Source of the DNA: Uloborus plumipes
Lineage: Eukaryota; Arthropoda; Arachnida; Araneae; Uloboridae
Length of the DNA stretch: 64,000 bases
Assembly: GCA_038373865.1 (NCBI GenBank)
Contig: JAXGGA010004756.1
Span: 20,814 to 84,813 of the forward strand
Reading direction: 5' to 3'
Part shown: positions 59,166-64,000 of the stretch, piece after piece
How the letters are laid out: each line of letters opens with the position of its first letter
Position numbering within the stretch: position 1 is the first letter of the stretch
The notes under the pieces: model-generated
The model's database searches: none
Told to the model about the DNA's origin: nothing
The model's input: the letters and a program-made list of their open reading frames with translations, nothing else
Made by a program: the position numbers and the translations under genes

Positions 59166-60050
59166 TGCAGAAAAAACTATTTCTTGTGCAGAAAAAACTA
59201 GAATGTAAATGTTTAATTTATTAAAAAAAGGTTGGAAAGCTTACAAAACGGGAATATTTTGTTTCTGAAAAGTGCATTTTTAGTCTACAAAATAAATACA
59301 TGCATATAAAGATTTCTATAAAAGCTGGTAAAAATTCCTACAAGATGAAAAATAAAGTTAACAGAAAATAAGGAAATTTTGTTTCAAAAAGCAAACATGT
59401 CGAAATTAAACATTAAAAGGTAAGCTGGGGGGTTTTCGTTGTTAGATGTTGATTTTTTAAAATTGAAGATGATATTTTTGCACTAATTAAAAACGATACG
59501 ATAATAGAATTTAGATCATAAAAAAAAGTTTACAGGACTTAGAGTGCCAACATATTTGTTTTACACAACGCATTACAAACAGTTTAATTTCTAAAAGATA
59601 CGATGGCGTAATTTAATTCAAAAGAATGAAAAGAACAAAATTTCAAAAGGAGAAATGGCGTAACTTGCATATTCAGAAAACGTGAAATTGGAAAAAAGTG
59701 GTTTATAAAAGGAGGGGAATTACACCTAGAAAGTTTCAATGTAGAATCTTAATTTCTGTTTGCACAACAAATTATAAACATTTTATTTCTACGAGATACG
59801 ACGGCGATATTAATTCAAAAAATATTGAAAATAACGGAATAATATTCTCATAGGAAAAACGGTACCGAAAACGTAAAATTGGAAAACGTGGTTTATGGAA
59901 AGATCAAATTTAGCCCTGGAAAGCTGCAATGTGGAATCTGATTTTTGAAAGAGGTCAATTCTCTGACTTAAGGGGGAAAAAAACATGTAAATACACTAGC
60001 ACATTGCTCCAGCTTGGAAACATCTCATCTCCGAAGGAGGTTAAAAAAGG
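59166..60050. other. AT-rich DNA with old duplication
   Basis: 59550-59720 and 59735-59900 share TTTACACAAC/TTTGCACAAC, ATTACAAACA/ATTATAAACA, GATACGATGGCG/GATACGACGGCG, CGTGAAATTGGAAAA/CGTAAAATTGGAAAA and GTGGTTTAT. This is a diverged tandem duplication of roughly 180 bp. No gene. Confidence 0.45.
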
Positions 60051-60245
60051 AAACTGCACATACACAGTTCTTTGTCGGGGATTCGCAATCAAACGATCCG
60101 AGTTAAATTGGTGTTCTGGCCGCTTTCCGTGTGTCCATTTTTGCCCGAAGATGAGCCTGGTGAAGGAAGTGAGTCACGAAGCGACCGGAAACAGCTATCA
60201 CGCGCTACCAAGGCGCGTGGGCGTCCTCAAAACCCACGGATAATC
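60051..60245. promoter_or_regulatory. CpG-rich islet with EGR-type site
   Basis: GCGTGGGCG at 60215-60223 is a canonical EGR/Krox zinc-finger site. CACGCGCTACCAAGGCGCGTGG gives dense CpG around it. The patch stands out from AT-rich flanks and lacks repeat ends. Overlapping plus-strand frames of 103-104 codons are unrecognised. Confidence 0.3.
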
Positions 60246-61300
60246 TCCGCAATTTGGATGCAACACACAAAAAATCTGGAACATGGTTTTTCTGGATGTG
60301 TGAAAAACTCGGATATATTAATTCACAATGAACGGGTTGTTTTAATTGTTTTTATAACGAAGAAACTTGTTAGTGCAAAGTAAATGTAATTGATGATGCC
60401 CAGAGGAAGTTTTCAATTTTTTTTTCTGTATATTATTTTACCGTGCATTTGTAACTTAATGCGTAACAGTGATTTCGTTTTCCAGCTCTTTTTATTTTTG
60501 CACGAAATTTAAAGCTTTGTGCGTAGTATAGACTGAACAGATAATTTGGACATTCCATCACTGGCCATTAACCTTTTGAGAACCAGCGATGAAGCAGTGA
60601 AGTAGACTATTAAAATTAGTGGTGTTTTCGAAAACAAAAAGAACAGTATAGCTCTTAAACGTCAACTTTTTTTTCTTGTTAATATTATTGAGATTTTGAT
60701 GTCTCAATATACAAGAAAGAAATATTATTCACAAATTATTTTGAATTCGGTATGAATTAAAATAAGCTTGAACTTAGGAAGATATATATCTCCCACAACA
60801 GTCCTTGAAGGGTTAATTCGGCTTTATGCACAGCACTGATACAATCACGTGATAATAAAACAATGCCATTAGTAGTCAGTTTTCTTATCTGATTTCTAAA
60901 ATACTTTTTGTCTGTGTAGTTATCAAAGTAATTTTATCAAAAAAAAAAAAAAGTTTTATTTTTTACTTTTCATCTGTAATATGTTTTGAAACATAAAATT
61001 AAACATAAAAGCACATTGATGTACATTTTACTAAAACTATGACAAAATGAAGTGGGTAGAACATTTATGACGAAAATGTAAGCATTTATATCATAACGAA
61101 CAATGCACAAAGGCGAATTTACAGGATAAAAAAAAAATCATATGGAAACTACTAAAAGAAAAAACTAAAACCTTACAGCAACGAATACCAATACAACAAA
61201 ATATTCGTTTTAATGAAACAAACATTCAGTCTGATTTTAATTGCCCTAACACTGCTTGAATTCCTTCTATCAGAATTAAATTCCCGTCAAAACGAATAGA
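60246..61300. other. AT-rich DNA, nothing recognised
   Basis: Long A and T tracts; no gene or repeat boundary. Confidence 0.4.
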
Positions 61301-61552
61301 TTTGAGGGGTTTGGACAATGAAGGGGCTGTGTTACATTTTTTGAAAATACACTCTGGACAATGTTAAGCAATGGACACAGGTAAGAAAATTAAACTTGAT
61401 ACATCAAAAGGTGGATGTCATTCGACCAACTTCATAGGCTCCCTTTACGACAAAACCAGAAAAAAAAAGCTGCAACAATTGAACTTTGAACTTTAATTAC
61501 TCGCAATTTCAGTTTTGTCACTTAACCCCTTCATCTCTAAACCCTTCAATTG
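61301..61552 (-). mobile_element. Small TIR MITE, GAAGGGCTTGG family, copy 2
   Basis: Reverse-orientation copy of 29151-29408. The ends are TTTGAGGGGTTTGG and the inverse of CCCTTCAATTGTAA; inside, TAATTACTCGCAATTTC and TTGTCACTTAACCCCTTCAT match copy 1 reversed. It is about as diverged as copy 1 is from a shared consensus. Confidence 0.65.
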
Positions 61553-61674
61553 TAAAAAATGAATCAGCTGCATGTGCAAATTATTATACAATAAATCAGT
61601 AAATGCACTAACGTAGAAAAACATAACCAAAGTAGAACAACAGTAATAACAAACTCATTCGATTTAATTTGCCT

Positions 61675-61832
61675 CGTAATGATGAGTTATTTAGAATGAT
61701 TCATTACAGATGACAGCCTCAATAGCCGCCATTTTTAAAAACCAAAATTTACATCGTAATGAGGCGTTATTTAAAATGATCCATTACAGATGATAGCATC
61801 GATAAAGTCGGTATTTTTAAATACCAAGTTCA
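61675..61832 (+). repeat. Two-copy tandem duplication, 80 bp unit
   Basis: CGTAATGATGAGTTATTTAG at 61675 and CGTAATGAGGCGTTATTTAA at 61755. Both units continue through ATGATxCATTACAGATGAxAGC and a TTTTTAAA end. Clearly diverged. Confidence 0.75.
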
Positions 61833-62311
61833 CGGGTACACGATGCTCTTCGAAAAATGACTCATCAGCCTGAAATAAATAGAGCCTTTTATACAAGATT
61901 GATTTAGTTGAATGGGAAATGGAACTTCTACTGCAATGAATGAAACCATTTTGACAGTCCTCATCAACAAGATGATTAGATAAATTATCTTCGTTTTGAG
62001 ATCAAGTAGCCTGTTACTCTCTGTGTGAAAAGATTTTGAGGCTGCTATCTTAGCCGATAAGTAGTATTTTGAGATTTGAAAATATACCGGATGCTTTACG
62101 AAAATAAACAAGTACTTCTCCGAGAAAAAATTAGTCTTCTTTTACACGGAAATAAAATAGATGCGCTAAATAAAAAACAAATATTATTGGAAATTAACTA
62201 CCTAATATTCTTTTCACGAGAAAATTAATAGGACTGGAAATAGACGATTAGAGATCGAGAACGAGAATGACGTTCTTTGATATCGTAATTAATCTGTGGG
62301 AGCTATATAGC
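61833..62311. other. AT-rich DNA, nothing recognised
   Basis: A 93-codon minus-strand frame is present but matches no family. Confidence 0.35.
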
Positions 62312-62691
62312 GCTGCTCTGATAAGTTGACGTCCGATGACAACGTTTCCTCTTTTTTGATGATGAGATTAGACGATCAGAGAAAGCCTTCCCTATATGGG
62401 ACCGTATGACTGAAACAAATAATACCAGATAATACCTTAGCAAAAGAACACCTAATTTTTCTTGGAAATAAAAATCTTTTTGAAAAGTTCATGCGAGTTT
62501 TGTACACCAAAAGCGATTTTGACCTATTTGTAGAAAAAAGTATAAAGTGGATTTTTTGAAAAAGAAAAAAGCTAAATCCGGAACTTTTTGACATCGTCAG
62601 TATAGCCTTTTTCGTGGACTAGCAGAAAGTGACGTCAAAAGCGGGGTAACGTACGAAACGAACAACGTAAAATCGGGACTCTACTGTATTA
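62312..62691. mobile_element. Possible pogo/Tigger-type repeat remnant
   Basis: GCGCTGCTCTGATAAGTTGA at the left matches the left end of the MITE at 17600. The right edge, CGGGACTCTACTG|TA near 62677, reads on the minus strand as CAGTAGAGTCCCG, the classic pogo/Tigger-type start. The two ends are not good inverses, so this may be two overlapping fragments. Confidence 0.35.
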
Positions 62692-64000
62692 TGATTTTTC
62701 TACAAATAATTATGACGTCGGATTTTTCTTTTTTTTCCGGTTTGTTAGCTTTCTGCTTTTTTCCCCCTTTCTTTTTCTTTTTTTAGCCAAAAATTTGTAT
62801 TTTTTAAAACTATTCGGCATGAATATGTATACTAGTCTATGTTTAAATTTTAACAAACAAGAGCTTTCAAAACAACGTCCGCACTTAACTCGGATAATCA
62901 TGGGGGAGATGTTATTACACAAAAACAAATATATAAATAAATAAAACAGAAATAAACAAGAAAATAAATACTGTTCATTTTTATCAACACCATTGAAAAA
63001 TAAAAACACCAATTTTGAAAATGATTCTAGCAGACAATACTAAAAGTTTAGCTAAAAACTTCTTTTCGCGCCAAGGAGAAAAAAGATAAAATTGCGAGAG
63101 AAAGCAATTGGTCGAGTTTTTTAGTTGCAATTACTTAGAGTTAAGTGACCATGAAAAATGGGTATCATGATAAATTGTTTTTCGGGGAAATAGACTTCAG
63201 TAAATTATTTCCATTTGTTCCGTAAGGCCATTTCAAAACTATAAAGCGCATAAATTTGAGCTCAATGAAATAAATTTAAAATTTCGTTTGTTTAAATCAT
63301 CATGAATGTGAAAAATAGAAAGTTATTTCGTCGTCAACAAATTTATGACTTCCAAAATATAAATTAATTTTTTTTTCTCTTTTTGAAAATCGGAGATTTT
63401 GAATACAAATATAAATAAACCTCAAGATGAGTGGCACGATGTTTCGAAATTGAATTCTTGAACGAAGAATTTCCATTCTCATTGCAGACATAAATCAGGC
63501 ATTACGTGCAACTGCAACGACAAATCTGTTTTAAATTCAATGGATTTTTATTACACGTTTGTTGTTCAAAATTGACCATAAATCGTTTCTGAAAATAATT
63601 TCCAAATGAATTTGAGAGAACAAATATTTGAAATTATAAATCGTATTTTATATTTTGCAAGCAAACCCAACATTAAAATTTTACGACACATTTCTGAAGT
63701 AGTTGTTAAGTTCCAATACGTTTAATAATCACAGTGGCATCAATCGTATATAGAAATATTTTACGAGTTATTTTAATGCAATTTTGGAAGATTGCGGAGT
63801 TTTCTTTTCAAAATTCTCGGCAAGTTATGAAGTTCAAATAAAGAGATAAAATATAATTTTAATTGAAAGTTAAAATGTTCAACAGAAAAATCTTTGCCCT
63901 TATAAAAGAGCGCAATGAGAAAAGTTAGATATAACAACAACTTCATATTTTTTAAATAGGTAAATTTAAAGTTAGAGTTTCCCAAAAAAAAACGAATGTT
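62692..64000. other. AT-rich DNA to the window end, nothing recognised
   Basis: T-rich then A-rich simple sequence at about 62722-62790 and 62930-62970. Short low-complexity frames only. Confidence 0.4.

Noticed and set aside
1..64000. Search for a CRISPR array, operon or phage-like module
   Set aside because: No regular spacer-repeat structure, no dense gene clusters and no ribosome-binding pattern; everything indicates eukaryotic non-coding DNA.

Overview
This 64 kb window is AT-rich eukaryotic DNA of animal type. I find no intact protein-coding gene: the longest open frames are only about 118 codons, none resembles a family I recognise, and most lie in GC-richer patches where several frames stay open by chance. 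I see no rRNA gene, no functional tRNA gene, no CRISPR array and no bacterial-type operon. The repertoire (tRNA-derived SINEs, Tc1/mariner, hAT-like, piggyBac-like and fold-back MITEs, poly-G runs, minisatellites) fits an arthropod. I lean towards a chelicerate such as a spider, but that is an inference from repeat style, not proof.

Layout from left to right. 1-1804 is plain AT-rich DNA, followed by a 222-235 bp minisatellite (1805-2632). 3725-8170 holds two small MITEs, a CpG-rich islet (5040-5475) and a small hairpin. 8171-10542 is a 2.4 kb terminal-inverted-repeat element with a second copy at 53491-55893; each copy has its own 4-bp target duplication. 11562-12229 is a 668 bp fold-back element between TTAA sites. 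12780-13215 is a GC-richer islet. 14745-17902 holds degenerate repeats and small MITEs. 19030-21295 is a decaying ~350 bp tandem array ending in a SINE. 22370-25814 has another SINE, degenerate repeats and a poly-G hAT-like MITE whose sister copy is at 57726-58326. 28464-29521 has a piggyBac-like MITE, a small MITE and a 17-bp perfect hairpin. A strong CpG islet lies at 30270-30605. 32177-33535 packs a palindromic MITE, a hAT-like element with an exact 8-bp duplication, and a minus-strand SINE. 34388-36812 is a triple tandem array of ~808 bp units. 40916-41183 is a nearly perfect 108-bp-arm snapback. 46790-47060 is an islet with an RFX-type X-box. 48179-49751 is a broken mariner element split by a SINE. 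51293-52034 is a hAT-like MITE rich in AATCGG motifs. The rest is further MITEs, short tandem duplications and featureless AT-rich DNA.

No genes act together here. The content is best read as an intergenic or long-intron block shaped by several waves of transposition. Nested insertions (SINE in mariner; fold-back inside the 2.4 kb element) give a partial relative chronology. The likeliest host-function signals are four CpG-rich islets (12.8-13.2, 30.3-30.6, 46.8-47.1 and 60.0-60.2 kb) that carry factor-binding motifs and no repeat signature.
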